Assembly (NCBI GenBank): GCA_035578175.1
Contig: JAQMRL010000003.1
Span: 93,040,469 to 93,104,468 of the forward strand
Source: Catonia carolina
Taxonomy: Eukaryota; Arthropoda; Insecta; Hemiptera; Achilidae
Length of the DNA: 64,000 nt
Direction of reading: 5' to 3'
Part shown: in pieces, positions 1 to 12,255 of the stretch
How positions within the stretch are numbered: position 1 is the stretch's first letter
Layout: every line of letters begins with the position of its first letter
Made by a program: the position numbers and the translations under genes
The notes under the pieces: model-generated
The model's input: only the letters and a program-made list of their open reading frames with translations
Databases searched by the model: none
Told to the model about the DNA's origin: nothing

Positions 1-1127
1 CTAACACTAATACTAACACTAATTTTCTCAGAAATTAAAAATTAAATGAAAATCACTAAATTTTAAGAATAACATCCTTATGAGTTTCTCTAGATAATGA
101 AAACTTAGTTTATCAGTAATTCTTTAATTTGTAAACGATTTTAGAATATTTTTTGTTTTGTTTTGTAAATGACAGATGAATATAATTGAAACAAATTAAC
201 AAAATGCCACATCTAAATAGCAGAAAATAGTACTGTAATTAAATGTTTATAGTAGAGTAACACCGTACCACCGTACCACCGTACCACCGCAGCCCGATAA
301 TATATGTTACATTTCATATGACTACATGAACATAATAAACTAAATGAAAGAACATAGAAGGCTAAATTTACATGTTCTTTAAAATGACAAAACATTAAAT
401 AGGTTTGTAATTTTTCTTTTTGCTTAATAATTTTTAGGCGTGTATTGTTTTCCTAAAACGTTCTTTTTTCAAAGATTAACATGTTTAAACCGTTCTCTAT
501 TAAGAGAAATGTTATTTTATGAAGCAGGCCTAATAGGATTTCACCTCATTTTGCTTATTATAACTTTATTTTCTAAATGGCCTTTTTAACAAAATAGGTC
601 TTTCTTGCGGAGAAAATATAGATCTTATTTTTTTGTTTCTTTTATGTTGCAGCAACTTTATTAACATTCCGTTATCATAATGATAATTCGCTACTTACAC
701 ATAATAATTTTTAAATTGTAATCCGAAAATCGGGCACAGAATCTTCCACTTTACAGTTTAACTTTACACAAAATTGCACTAAGGAATCGATTACCTAACT
801 TATTTCATTTAACAATTCGTTGCAATTTTTTCTTTTCTTTTTTGGCTTTAATTTTTATTTCGGTACTGCACATTGTGCTGCACAACTTCCGTATATGATA
901 TTTAAATGGCGGTAGGGAATTTCACTTTAAGGAGAGGTACCCAGTGGTACATTCTCCGTTTAAAACTTTGGGTATTGTCCGTTATTCAGGTCAAGAGATC
1001 TCTACTCCATTTCCGCTTTAAACTTCGCACAGTTGGGAAGTTCCTAGATCACGGGCTAGTTGGTTTGGATAGTCATCTAATTTTTCGTGAAATGTACTAT
1101 ACAAGGACGCAGTTAGCTCCTTTACTG
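1..1127. other. AT-rich sequence without a recognised gene
   Basis: I see no coding region, RNA gene or transposon end here. A short tandem repeat of about 8 bp (unit near GTACCACC) lies at about 262-290. Short open frames have low-complexity translations and look like chance. Confidence 0.5.
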
Positions 1128-1905
1128 TCAGAATTTTGAAATCGTCGTGGAAGGTTTTATTGCTTGCATAAAAACGAGCCTTAAGAATTTTACAAAAAGT
1201 CTTAAGAATTTTGATTGAAAAGCCTGGATCGACTTTAAATTACTCTCTGCCGCTATTCCAAAGAGCTGGACGCCATAAGTCCAGATTGGTCTTAAAAGGG
1301 ATTTGTATATTAAAATCTTGGAGCGGAGGTTCAATCTTGATCGAGGGTTAATAAAGCAGAAGAGTAGCTTCTGGCGGTGGTTAAGTTCTGAACGTTTCGT
1401 ACGCAGATGATGCTTCCAAGTTAGTCGCCTGTCAAGCCATAAGCAAAGATATCGCACCACCCTGGCCTGTGGGATATTAACGTTATTAAGCATCACAGGT
1501 GGACAAGTTTGTCGTCGTTAGGTGAACGTAACCTGTGTTGATTTAATTGGGTTCATCATCGGGAAAGCCAGTCCTGTATTAATAAAAGATGTCGCTGCGC
1601 CAACCTGGAAGCCTCATCCGCGCTCTTTTCCCGTACAAGAATTGCTGTGTCGTCAGCATACGTCGCGGTTACCGATGTGTCCAAGATAGGCCTATCCGAT
1701 GCAAATACGCTATACAGAAATGGGGATAGTATTGCCCCGATAGTATTTATCGAATGCGGAGCTGATATCCAAGAAAATACCAGTGACGTACTCTTTTCTT
1801 TCTAGACCCTCCGAAATGAAGTCCACAACTCGGTGCAGTTGTGTGTTGTCGAGTGTAGCGAACGAAATCCACGAAAAACACAGTTTTTAATCCCTACGGG
1901 CGACA
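1128..1905 (-). pseudogene. Jockey-like LINE reverse transcriptase fragment
   Basis: This is a decayed 3' part of a non-LTR retrotransposon polymerase. The longest frame (1128-1496, 122 aa) has the post-RT region typical of Jockey-type elements, with YLCLWLDRRLTWKHH and LLRPIWTYGVQLFG. In another frame on the same strand, around 1649-1660, the catalytic YADD motif appears in the context ATYADDTAIL, preceded by LSPFLYSVFASD. Near 1760-1880 an upstream RT block reads FLDISSAFD. Residues normally lying between FLDISSAFD and the LSPFLYS block are missing, so there is an internal deletion as well as frameshifts. No endonuclease domain, tail or target duplication was identified. It is certainly non-functional; the Jockey assignment is from motif resemblance. 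Confidence 0.75.
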
Positions 1906-2599
1906 TATTTAAATGTGTATATGATATGGGGAATTTGGCCAAAAATGTTTATACTTTCATAAAATAATATATATTAAATAAATTTAAATCTGTCAAAAAT
2001 TATTAACCCCTTTTTAAAATAAATACTTGTGGGCCTATCTGTCCCGACCAGAAATTTTATAAAAATATATACATGTCAACTGCATTTAATATATGTCGCT
2101 TTTTATAAACAACTCGTCAGAATTATTCTGAAGCGGTAAAAACAGAAATGATGTATCGTCCAAAAACATAAAAAACCATTTCACTTTTAAGTGACGTAAT
2201 TTTTAATGCAACTTTGAATTTCCTTTACCTTCCTAAAATGTTTAAAGTATACATTAATGTTAAATATTTTTGTAGAAGTACTCTTTTATATTTTATGTTC
2301 TTTAAAATAGCTATTATAAAGTATTAGATCTTACGTACTGGAACCTGTACTGCTCTCATAAATGAAAAAACCACAAAACTGTCTGAGCTAATTTTTTGAA
2401 AATTCATTGTTGGGTTATTTATCACAAAGACGTAAAAACTCTTTTCATTTTTTCTTAAAATAACTTTTTAGTGTTTAGATCTTTTAACGCCATAAATACA
2501 GATTTTTTATCAAATTAATTACAAATTAGTATCTGACTTTACACATTATAATACTATGTGCCTGTACGCAAATAATTGCTTTAGAATGACCGGAAAGCT
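1906..2599. other. AT-rich spacer
   Basis: No gene, repeat boundary or RNA feature could be recognised in this stretch. Confidence 0.4.
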
Positions 2600-2800
2600 G
2601 GTCTAAGAGAAGCAGAGGAATTTGAGAGATAAATTCGCAAGATAATGGGCCCGAAGATAGTAGATGGATAATATAGGTTGCAAAATCGAGAAGAACTGTT
2701 CAAGGAAAATGAACGATTAAAGGAAACTATTATAAAAATAGACTAAAATTTTACGGACATATATTTTACATAATTAGAGACCCTAATTATGTAGCTTATA
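2600..2800 (+). pseudogene. RTE-like LINE C-terminal fragment
   Basis: With frame breaks, the plus strand encodes a stretch resembling the post-RT region of the LINE at 60,208-63,396. Near 2647 it reads MGPKIVDG, followed by YRLQNREELFKENERLK and then a segment like RRLKFYGHIY. In the full element the same order is ILGPRKDEEG, WRLRSNRDLYRET and RRAKFYAHLYRM. There is no RT core and no tail, so this is a short, old fragment. The identification rests on the order of several short motifs. Confidence 0.55.
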
Positions 2801-3259
2801 AAATTATATTATTAAAACAAACGAAGAAAATAGTTTATTTTCATCCATTAAAAGATTTAAGTAATTTAAAAATAAAACAATAAAATAATCAATTTAATGT
2901 AACCGATAGCTCATAAATATTAAATTAATGGTACCGACATCATAGTGATACATTTTTATGTATGTTTGTGTCAGTAAAAAAATGCCTAGTAAATGTTTGT
3001 ATGGGGCGAAAACTTCGTTAAATGTCTTAATAGTCCATTAAGTTTAGAATTAATGTGTCGGTATAAGCAAGATATAATTACACCGAATATTAACTTGCAT
3101 TATCGGTAATAATTGCTTACACGAGTCTTAGAATTTTTAACGGACAATGAGACCTTCGAAAGATGTAAGAAGGGTTCTCATTCGTCCCAAGTCAAAAATA
3201 GGGGGAGTGGGTTGTAGCAAGGTTTTAAATACAGGGTAAATTTAATTGAGAGAGGAGTA

Positions 3260-3808
3260 CAGTACAACCTCGATTATCCGGGCCTCGGTTACCCGGGATT
3301 CGGATTAACCGGGGTCATGATAATCCGGGATTGTGATAATGGGAACACCTGCATCGGCACCGAAACAAAAGTAACTTTGCGGTCGCGAAAGGGAAAATAT
3401 CTTTTGTCTTTTGATGTAACATAATTGTAGGCGTGGCCGCAACTCTTGTATACCTAATTTTCTTGAAGGGTCATTATGTATGTTAGTATGTATAATGTAT
3501 AGTGGAAACACTCATAAAATGGTGCAATCAATACAGTAGTTAAAAAAATCGTCTAAGATAGGAGCTGATCTCTGGGTCGAAACGGTTTTTTAATTCACTT
3601 TCACAAAGGCATCTTACCGATAAGCCCACCTATGCACCTATATAATACATACATACATACATACATACATACAGTACTTATATATATATATGGGTATTCA
3701 TAGGTACAAATGTATTATGTAATACTGTGTATTCGGATTAACCGGGATTTCGATTTTTTCCGGGGTGTGTGTAGCCGGAGGTCAGCCCGGATAATCGAGG
3801 TTGGAATG
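3260..3808. mobile_element. Tigger/pogo-type MITE (549 bp)
   Basis: A non-autonomous DNA transposon with terminal inverted repeats. The left end reads ACAACCTCGATTATCCGGGC and the right end carries its reverse complement, GCCCGGATAATCGAGGTT. A TA dinucleotide flanks both ends (3258-3259 and 3809-3810), as expected for Tc1/mariner-superfamily insertion. The terminal sequence resembles the CCTCGATTATCCG ends typical of Tigger/pogo elements. Inside there is a second, imperfect set of CCGGGATT/GGATTAACCGG motifs and an ACAT microsatellite near 3645-3672. No transposase is encoded, so it would have been mobilised in trans. Confidence 0.8.
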
Positions 3809-3810
3809 TA

Positions 3811-5213
3811 TTGCATTATTTTATTATTAGTTCGGACATTATGGCCACGGAGGCGGCCATATTTCTATTTTATTCCTTGTTTAATACTTGATACTCTTAA
3901 TTTATGACATGTTCTTTTGCGACTAGCTCTGCTTTCAACAGTAGTTGTTCCTGAAGTTTTTTTACTTATTAGTCTTAATCTCTCCTCTCAAATTTAAAAA
4001 CCATAAAAAATAGCCTGTCACTTATATGGCCCGCCGCTACATCTGAAGATGATATACTGGCCCTAGAGTTCTTGTAAATTACAAAACACTGATATAATTT
4101 AACATCTCATCTATTTGAAATTGTTAAATTAGTGACAACTATTAACTAATTGATGATACCATTAAATATTCAAACAAACAACAATTAAAAATTTTTGAAA
4201 ACCATTTGGTTTAAGAAAAATTTCTGAAAGATAAATAAAAATCGATTTGTCCGTAGATTCAGTGGTGACGTTCGAGTAAAAGAGAAACGTTATTAATTGG
4301 TGTAATACTGAAGACGGAACGGAAAGAATATCGTTTTTGTAATGGTCAATGAGAAGAAATATACATTGAACGAAATTTAAATTTTATTTTTAGAATTTTC
4401 TACCAATTTTATTGGGGTTTTCTGCGCTATAAATTTTGGTGAGGTCAAATTTATTTTCGTTCAATTGTAAGAAAAGAGCACCAACCCGCACTAAAACGTA
4501 ATGGAAGAATGTAATAAAATGGTACCATTTTTAAATAGAATGCAATTGTTTTAAAAAGTTTTTATTCGTGGAATCACTTACCTGGTTGAAAGAAATGCAA
4601 CTTCGACCGACCCATAGTTTCACCGAGGGAAGCTAATCTTCGATTGGAGAGAGTGATAAAGTGAAGCGTACACAAACAAGAGAGAGAGTAATAAAATGAG
4701 AGGGAGAAGGACGGAAAGATTGGCTTTAACAGGTAACTATACTACCTATCCCGTCCACGGTTCACCCATTCCACTTACTATAGTTTAACCCCTCAATCTC
4801 ATCCCCAAGGGTCCTGTGACAACGACCAACTCCTTTACGGAGGCCTCTCTCTTATATTTCCGTCCTCCTTATCATCTTGTCGTCGTATACCTCTTTTCAA
4901 AAGCTACTGACTTCAACAAGCGTATACAGGTCACGTTCTCGGGTTACTGTGATTTTCAATTCAACCTTCGACAGAATCTGGTTTATTAAATTTCGTATAA
5001 TTTTATTTATTTAAATAAATTATAACTGTATTTTTAACACTATTTCAATATTAACACTTCCATTACATTTACTCTCTTAATGTTATTGATATCACTTTAA
5101 ATTCGATTTTAAATTCATAAGTTATTTTCATGTTGTTCAGCCCTTAATAAAGGTATTATTATCTTATAAGATTTTTTTAAATAATAATACCTCTACGGAT
5201 TAAACTGCAGCAG
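3811..5213. other. Unassigned sequence
   Basis: No gene or element could be identified. The part around 4600-4950 is less AT-rich than its surroundings but has no long open frame or convincing splice-site pair. Confidence 0.4.
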
Positions 5214-5303
5214 TAGCATGATCCTCATCTCATTGAGTCATGGGGTTGCTTATTGTTCTGAATTGAACAGATTGCAACGTACACAAATTAGGAGTAAAAA
5301 GAA
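5214..5303 (+). repeat. SINE-B 3' end fragment
   Basis: This segment matches the 3' part of the complete SINE at 51,229-51,542. Shared blocks are TCATGGGGTTG, CTGAACAGATTGCAACGTAC and a run ending GTAAAAAGAA. It lacks the tRNA-like head, so it is 5' truncated. Confidence 0.7.
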
Positions 5304-5321
5304 ATATAAATTAAACAATAT

Positions 5322-5550
5322 AGGTACCTAAGGTGTCGGATAAATGGCTAAAAGAAGTCAGAAAAGATATTGAGAAAACTTGAATAAACCGAGAAAATTT
5401 AATGAACCGACCAAACTCAGACGACTAATAACGGACTTTAAAGGCTTCCGTGAAGAGCGTACAGAACACTAGATGAACAGAAGAAAGGAGAAAAGCTACA
5501 GTGAGCGAATGCTGAGAATGTGGGCTGCAAAAAGAGCTTCCAGAAAAAAA
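5322..5550 (+). pseudogene. LINE C-terminal fragment, plus copy
   Basis: A decayed fragment of a LINE polymerase C-terminus. It reads DKWLKEVRKDIEKT, then after frame breaks a segment ending ERMLRMWAAKRAS. The same ~220-bp sequence occurs in inverted orientation at about 6730-6960, with clear nucleotide similarity along its length. The layout (WxKEVxKDI near the start and an RM..W.... block at the end) resembles the C-terminus of the RTE-like LINE at 60,208-63,396, but it looks like a different subfamily. Confidence 0.6.
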
Positions 5551-6329
5551 TTTTAGTCATTAAACTAAATTTTTTTATGGTAAACTTAGAAATTGTGTTT
5601 TACGAAACAAAATTTCTGTGTGCCACCCCAATTTCCTCTTAAACTAGCAACTAAAAAAAACAGTTCAGGGATCTGTTTTACCAGGGATCTGTTTTACCCA
5701 ATTCTTCAAATAAAACCGCAATACGTAACCTCAAATCTGAATCCCAGAAATTTGAGTATGTATTCATTTAACTGGTGGAGCGGTATCAGGGCTTCATCTC
5801 CTGTATTCCTGAAACCATAACTCGCTCATGAATCATATTCGGAAACACGTTTAAATACAAGGGTTTTCTTTCTTTTGACTTGAAGAGTGTGCTCAGTAAG
5901 TGCCGGTTAAACTTCGTATTACCCTGTCAAACTTCCAAAATTTGAATTATATGGTTAAGATCGTAATTTTATTACATGTATCAATGTTGAAATGATTAAA
6001 TTAGAACTGTTAAAAAATTTAAGAAACGAAGAGCGTCTACGTTTTTTCTATAACATAACATTTAAAACTGAAAGTATATTCATTCAGTTTATATTTTGTG
6101 CAGAAAGCATTCCATTATACGTTCGCTTATTTTGTTCATTCATACCCTTAAGGCTTCACCTTGTTGCTGCAACAATGAGTTCTTTTCTGTTACAATTCGT
6201 TTAACATGTACGTACTTCATTAAATCTCAAAATGTATCTCAAAATCTGCAGGATATATTTTACCTCAGTTCAAACTTCTAATAAGTTCTTTACAATCTGA
6301 TTTCAGTAACTCGCTTATTTACACTACTA
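5551..6329. other. Unassigned sequence
   Basis: A duplicated GGGATCTGTTTTACC motif sits near 5669-5698. Otherwise no gene or repeat end was identified. Confidence 0.35.
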
Positions 6330-6965
6330 AATAAAAATGCAGCAAAGACATAAAAATATATATGTAGAATTTTTCAGCTGTTATCCAATCTCTGGTTATA
6401 CAACTTGGAGCTCTATCCTTGGTCTGATTCGTCGTTTGAGTTCATGTTATATTATTCTAGATACCATCTTTCCACCTCACTTTTCTTCCTGGGTTTCTCC
6501 TTGTAGTTCTAGGGCACATTTTGTTATCTTCTACTCCATCTTTTCTCCTCAGTTCTCATAATATTATCTGCCCAATGCCAATTAGATTTGGATATTTGTT
6601 CCGTTAAGTCTGTCACTTTATATCTCCTGACGGATCCATTCATTGGTATTCCTGTCTCGCGGCTGTATCTGTATATATTTTTTCCTCGTAGCTATAGAAC
6701 AAAATTTTGACTTTTTTGACTTTGTGAGATGACTTTAGATGTTTCTGAAAGCTCGTTTTATAGCCCACATTCTCAGGATTTGTTCATTGTAGGTGTTTCT
6801 CCTTTCTGTTCACCAGATGTTCTGTTTTTGCTGTTCTTGGAAGCCCTTAAAGTCCATAATTAGTTGTTAATTAAGTTTTCTCGGTCTATTCCGGTTTTCT
6901 CGATATCCTTTCTGACTTCTTTGAACCATTTATCCCACACCTTAGATCGTTTAGTGTCTTAAAAA
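6330..6965 (-). pseudogene. LINE C-terminal fragment, minus copy
   Basis: Read on the minus strand from about 6960 down, it begins DKWFKEVRKDIEKTGIDREN and continues, with stops, through a block like RTSGEQKGET. Further on it reads YRYSRETGIPMNGSVRRY and WHWADNIMRT, a pattern typical of the post-RT region of LINEs related to the RTE group. It contains stops and has no RT core. The first ~220 bp is the inverted counterpart of 5322-5550. Confidence 0.6.
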
Positions 6966-7780
6966 TTTGTTTTGTCAACAATTTGTCATCCATTCTACAC
7001 AAGTGTACATAAAATTTTTGCTTTCTTTTTCTAATCGTTATCCTTATATTTATATTACACATAAAATAAATTAATTGATAAATTTTGGAGTACGGTTTTG
7101 TTATTATTTGTAAAAAGAGAGTTGTTTAATACAAGACGTTAGCATCTCTTTGTAAAATAATGGATATCTTACAACAGAAAGAAAAACTTTCAGTAGTAGT
7201 AGTAGTAGGTATCCACAGAAACTTTTCCAGTTTCTAAACGGTGGATGATTTTAATTAATTCGTTTCGCAATGTATGTTATTTATAGCCACTTCTACCTCA
7301 TATTATTAACAGGTTTGAATGATAATTAGAAGTGTCACTCTTAGATTAATTTTTCAGAACTGGGATACGGAACTTAGCAGCTGAAAGTAATATGTATTAA
7401 ACTATGCAATAATTTGTCACCTCGAAAAATTTTAACTTTTCAAGAAAACAAAAACTTTTTATCCAAGAATGTTTATTTACGAATTATATTTTGTTTCTAA
7501 TATTGGTCCACATAAATCTCGTAATGTATTGTTTATTTCTTCCTCAGATTGGCACAACACTTGCAAATCGTTCTGTATCATGAACCACCCTCAAGAGGTT
7601 GTGAATATTCAAGTTTCCCCAACTTCTAATGTTCTTCATCTATGAGCATTTCCTTCGTACAGGCCTGCGCCCTCAACTTCAATCACGCGAATCAGTCTGA
7701 GAAATTTGTTCTTATCACCCACGTTTTAGGTTTAAATACCTCTGTATGAGGTATAAATTACCAAGATAGGATGTCTTTTT
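6966..7780. other. Unassigned AT-rich sequence
   Basis: No gene or transposon terminus recognised. A GTAGTAGTAGTAG tract occurs near 7194-7208. Confidence 0.35.
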
Positions 7781-8756
7781 ACTTTCTCTTGCCTGTATGA
7801 ATGTATAGGAAGGAAATTATTGTTTTCATGTCGGTTTTTCGAAATCGAGTTTTTCACCGGATCTACACGTTTGCCCTAACCCCAATATTGACCCCCTGCA
7901 CCCAAAAAACCATGTTTTTAGCGATTGGTCTGTGCGTACCTGCGTGTGTGTGTGCGTGCGCGCGTGTGAGTGTGTGTGTGTGTGTGTGCGTCTCAACAAA
8001 ATATCTTAAGAACGGAACATTGTACCAACTTGAAACTTGAAACTTAAATTAGGTACTACTAGAGGACCCGACATAAACATTTTCATCAAAACCGGTCTAC
8101 CGGAAGTAGTTGTTTATTCGTGTCTTTTTCACTTTTTCAATTTTTTCAAAAATCGCTCCTTTGATTTTTTTTAAATCACCTCGCTGGCTATATTGTTTAT
8201 ACTTCATAAGTTAGGGTAGGTGTCACGTCTGCTGAGATTTTTGGAAAGACTGTTTTCTCGTAAAAAAAATTTTTCTTAAGATTGCGGCTTTAATATGCAT
8301 TTTAGTGTACAAATGTATAATAAAAGTTGTAGAGAATTTAAAATCCTACAACGTTTATTTCAAACATTTTTGTATAACGCTTAGTTTAGCGGTAATTAGT
8401 TTTTTGTTTTTTTTTCATAAAAATCTGTAAAAATTCGATTTTGTTAAGATTTCAGCCTTAGTAGCCTATGCCAATTACTACAACAGTGTATAAGCAAGTT
8501 TATAGGAAATTAAAAGATCTACAACTTTTATATTGAGAATTTTTCTCTACAGAGCCTAGCGTGTATGAGTGATTTTCCGTATTTTTAAGTCAAACTGAAG
8601 TTGATTTTCATTTTACGTCTTTCACTCATGATTAAAATAAGGTTATGTTTTTTGAGGTTAGTTTTTGTTTATTTCTAATGTTTTATTACTAATATTAGGT
8701 TATATTGTTCATTATTTGTATGGGCAAGAGAGAGTCTTGTGAGTGTTTCACACCAG
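7781..8756 (+). mobile_element. Dispersed repeat R1, copy 1 (about 976 bp)
   Basis: First of four copies of a ~1 kb repeat in this window; the others begin at 17,406 and 40,190 and, inverted, span 58,062-59,130. The left edge reads ACTTTCTCTTGCC. A related inverted motif, GGGCAAGAGAGAGT, lies near the right edge, followed by TTGTGAGTGTTTCACACC, which can form a small hairpin. These inverted near-ends suggest a non-autonomous DNA element, but no target duplication was established. Inside, a TG/CG-rich microsatellite sits directly after GATTGGTCTGTG, and conserved blocks such as TCAAGAACGGAACAT follow. No protein is encoded. Confidence 0.7.
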
Positions 8757-9764
8757 ATTTTTTCCTTTGATTATACTTATCAACTCACGGTTCACACTCA
8801 TATGTCTCAAAAGTCGACGTTGGTAACATAGTCCACGAAATCCGAACCATTCTGCTAAACACCCACACCTAGAAAGCTTCTAAACGATTGCGTACTCAAT
8901 GTCCATACCGTAAAACAGGACAGAATAGATGTGTGTCTAGTTGTTTATTTCATTAATAAATACATCCAATTCTAGTAGCTACTATAAAAGAAAACTTTTT
9001 ATTTCTCTCAATATTAATTTTTAAATTTCATTAAAGAATGTTTATTCTATAGAATATTAACGAAACAAACAGATGTTAACATTTTAAAAGAATTGAGTTG
9101 AATTTCAATTACGTAACGAAATATTTTCCTGGATTTATCTCATAATACAAATGTATAATAAAAGAAATGTAATAAATCATGACGTACAACTTTTTCATTT
9201 ATGTCTTTTTGTTCGTGTTGTACTCTTTTATTTCTAAATATTCCCATTTTGTATCTGCATACACTTGACTTTTTTATTTTTTATTAGGAATCATAAATCA
9301 AGTCCGTGCAAAAACAAATCTAAATAAACGACTTCTGACTGATTTATCATGTCTTCAAATATTTACAAAGCATTACTCTTGTAGATGAATACAACATATA
9401 TTGTCCCAAATTATTTTAAATAATACCCTTTCGGAAAGCAAGATAGTGTAACGGATACTAATAATTTCCGAAACATGCAAATGAGAACTGTTTTTAGTCA
9501 AGTTTTTTAATTTATGGAAAATAATATCTACCGAGATAAATGTTGTAATATTATAAACAATAGAATTTCAGGATTTCATTACTTTTTATTGAAACACTAT
9601 AAAAAATGTTAATAAAACACATGAAAATAATAACGATAATAAAAATGTAATAGATTTTTTTTTAGTTTCGTTTTTTCATTTTATTTATCTCTTTTAATTA
9701 GTTTGTGCTTATTCACCAATACGTGGAAAATAAAATAAATAAATTATAATAAAAGTATAACGTT
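8757..9764. other. Unassigned AT-rich sequence
   Basis: No gene, tRNA-like head or transposon terminus recognised. Confidence 0.35.
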
Positions 9765-9835
9765 TCAAAATCATAACCGGATTCGAAGCCAGAACCTTCG
9801 GCTTAGCATAAAATACGCTATCAAATAAGTCCTAG
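9765..9835 (-). repeat. Possible tRNA-headed SINE fragment
   Basis: The minus strand contains GGCTTCGAATCCGG, close to a polymerase III B box, and upstream of it GATAGCG...TAAGCCGAAGG, which could be a decayed A-box region. The plus-strand left flank is rich in AATAAA-like repeats, as expected for a SINE tail. No target duplication was found. Confidence 0.35.
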
Positions 9836-9908
9836 GAGTTAAATCATTGTTCTTTATTCTAGAATTTTTTACAAAGTGTTATTATTTTTAAATAAATTTC
9901 TAAGTATA

Positions 9909-10695
9909 CGAGGTCTGTTCAAAAAATAACCGAATTTTTTGAATTACGCACTAACGATGATATTTAGCGACGTGCGTTTGGCAGCACACTGTTCTACGTC
10001 ATTTCTTTTGTAAACACATGTTCTTGGATTGTTGATATTTCATTTACTTTTTGTCTTGTTGTGATTTTAGAACGACGTGTTTAAGTGCTAGTGACGATTT
10101 TTGTAATGTGCGATATTCGGGAGCAAAGATGCAACGTGAAATTTTTCGTGAAACTGGGGAAAACATTCACTTAAAAGTTTCAACTTTTGAAACAAGCTTA
10201 TGGTGGTGATTCTCTGAGTCGTACGCAATGTTTTTAATGGTTTTCTCGATTTAAAAGTGGTCGCCAGTCAATTGAAGATGACCCTCGACCAGCAAGGCCT
10301 TCGACTTCAACTGATGACACCCATGTTAGGAAAATTCATGATCTGGTGTGTGCAAATCGCCGATTGACTGAAAATTGAACTTGCATCGAGTTTTAGCAAC
10401 GTTTGTTCCCCGTTTGATGACCGAACAGCAAAAAGAACATCGTGTGGAAGTTTGTCGGCAAATTTTTGAAAAAGCCAATGATGAAGCAATACAACTACTA
10501 ATGATGAAGCTTCACTTACTAAGTACCTCGTTATTAGCATTATCGTCCATTGTGCTTAATGAGTAGGCCCAAACGTTAGTAGGCCTTTATGACACCAACC
10601 ACTGTTACATGTATAATAAATAACAAATAATTCATTGTTACATTTATTATAATAATTATTGTAAAATTTATTAATATTTTTGAACAACGGCAGTT
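9909..10695 (+). mobile_element. Truncated mariner element
   Basis: The left end CGAGGTCTGTTCAAAAAA, preceded by TA, is a typical mariner terminal repeat. The right end is degraded; TTTTTGAACAACGG near 10,678 may be its remnant. It contains the transposase relic described separately. The right boundary is approximate. Confidence 0.7.
10106..10505 (+). pseudogene. Mariner transposase remnant (N-terminal part)
   Basis: The frame starting at the ATG at 10,106 reads MCDIREQRCNVKFFVKLGK, matching the start of mariner transposases. After a frame break the helix-turn-helix linker region is recognisable: GGDSLSRTQCF, then FSRFKSGRQSIEDDPRPARP and VCANRRLTE. A jump then leads to HRVLATFVPRLMTEQQKEHR and FEKANDEA, which normally lie further on, so an internal segment is missing. 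The catalytic aspartate motifs are absent. The nearest mariner type is probably irritans-like, judged only from motif wording. Confidence 0.75.
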
Positions 10696-10699
10696 AGAA

Positions 10700-11845
10700 T
10701 GAAATCCGACATCGAAAATGCTTAGGATTATCCCAGTGGCACCGTGTTTGGACTCATTTTTTCAAGGAATAGTATAATACGTAAAATTTGAAATTATTAT
10801 ACAATTTTGATAAAGATAATTACAACCAAAATGGTATTATTGCAGTCAAGTGTCTAGTAGGTGACTCACTACTAAAATTATAGAACACTGCTAGGCAGGT
10901 ATAGGGATGCTGGCGCGTGCGTTTGTGTGTGTAAGGGTCGATTATGATGTAGGTCCCACGGAGCTGTGGACATATTATAATTATAAATGCATTAAATCAC
11001 CAACTGCTGGCTAAATACAAATTGAATAAAACACTAACAATTTTATAAAAATTAATTAAAAATATTAACAAATTATGGCACTTTTTAAATGTATATAATT
11101 GAAACAATGTGATTGTACAAAAGTGGATCTCTTTTATCGATTCCAACTTTTTAAATATTTGCTGTAAAATTGTTCACGTTATTGAAATATAAATTTTTAA
11201 AGCCGTAATGAAATCTACCGAATGATTTCCCATTTGCACTGTTGTCATATACAAGTTTTACATAAAATTGTAAATAAAATACGTACGTAACAAGAATGGT
11301 ACAATTAATTTTGGAATGTCCGCACATTCAATAAATAATAAAATGCGCCAATAATTTTCAAATGTTAAAATTAATTAACTGGTAATAATGAAATTTTTAC
11401 TGAATCACTCAAATATGTATTTTATTTTTAGGCACATGTGGTAGGCTGGCTAATCAGGGACATTTTATATTCATTATTTAACTTTTTTAATTACATGATT
11501 TTGCCCTTTATATTGAATTACACAAATGATTTTTCTACCGTTTTTAAAAATAATAAAATTTTAATGTATTACTACGTACCTATAAAAGTCAACTTTCCTT
11601 TTTTCATTTTTAAATAGTATGGCACGGTTTAAATGAATTCGGATAAACTAAGGTGATTAGGATTAGGATAACAGTTTACAAATATGATAATATTAAATTT
11701 TCAGGCTGCAAGATCCTAATAAGAAATCAAATAATTTTCCATAATATAATAGTTCTCTCTTAAAACTGAGCCAGTGAGATGATCAAAAGTGTTCTTTAAG
11801 TAATTTTAGTTTAAAAATGTAGGAATAACTTAGATGTTTAGTAGA
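10700..11845. other. Unassigned AT-rich sequence
   Basis: No gene or transposon end recognised in this stretch. Confidence 0.35.
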
Positions 11846-11877
11846 GCTTGGCTGACGCCTCGAGGCGTCAGCCAAGC
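11846..11877. repeat. Perfect 32-bp palindrome
   Basis: Two 16-bp arms meet with no spacer; one arm reads GCTTGGCTGACGCCTC and the other is its exact reverse complement, so the centre is TCGA. It is GC-rich inside AT-rich DNA. A weaker relative lies about 500 bp downstream (about 12,346-12,373). Confidence 0.9.
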
Positions 11878-12150
11878 CGACTCGTAATAGTGGGGGTATA
11901 GTCTGTTTACCTATACACTAGAGTTCTGTTCTGAAGTGGCAACCACTTTAATATTACTAAATTTTCTGGTAAAATTACTGACCATGGTGATTTTATTTCA
12001 ATAATAAACATCATTTTGTACCGCATTGACGAGAAAAGAGCGTTAATAAAAACACCTATAATAAAACTATGTTAAACACTCCCAAACATGTTATATTTTG
12101 TTTACAGGATCGTAATTTTTTTATTGCAGGTTTGATATTATGTAGTTATT

Positions 12151-12255
12151 ATGAGACGCACAAAAACCATAATGACGCAGAGACAATCAGCCGTGCAGGT
12201 TAAAAAAGATCTACGTGAAGTATTTAAAAAAGGAGAAAAATATCCGTACAGATGA
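12151..12255 (+). CDS. Possible small ORF of 34 aa
   Basis: An ATG-started frame of 34 codons begins MRRTKTIMTQRQSAVQVKKD and is highly basic. It lies just after a polypyrimidine tract ending TTTTTTTATTGCAG (about 12,129), which looks like a splice acceptor, so it could instead be part of an exon. I recognise no family. Chance is a realistic explanation at this length. Confidence 0.2.
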   Translation: MRRTKTIMTQRQSAVQVKKDLREVFKKGEKYPYR

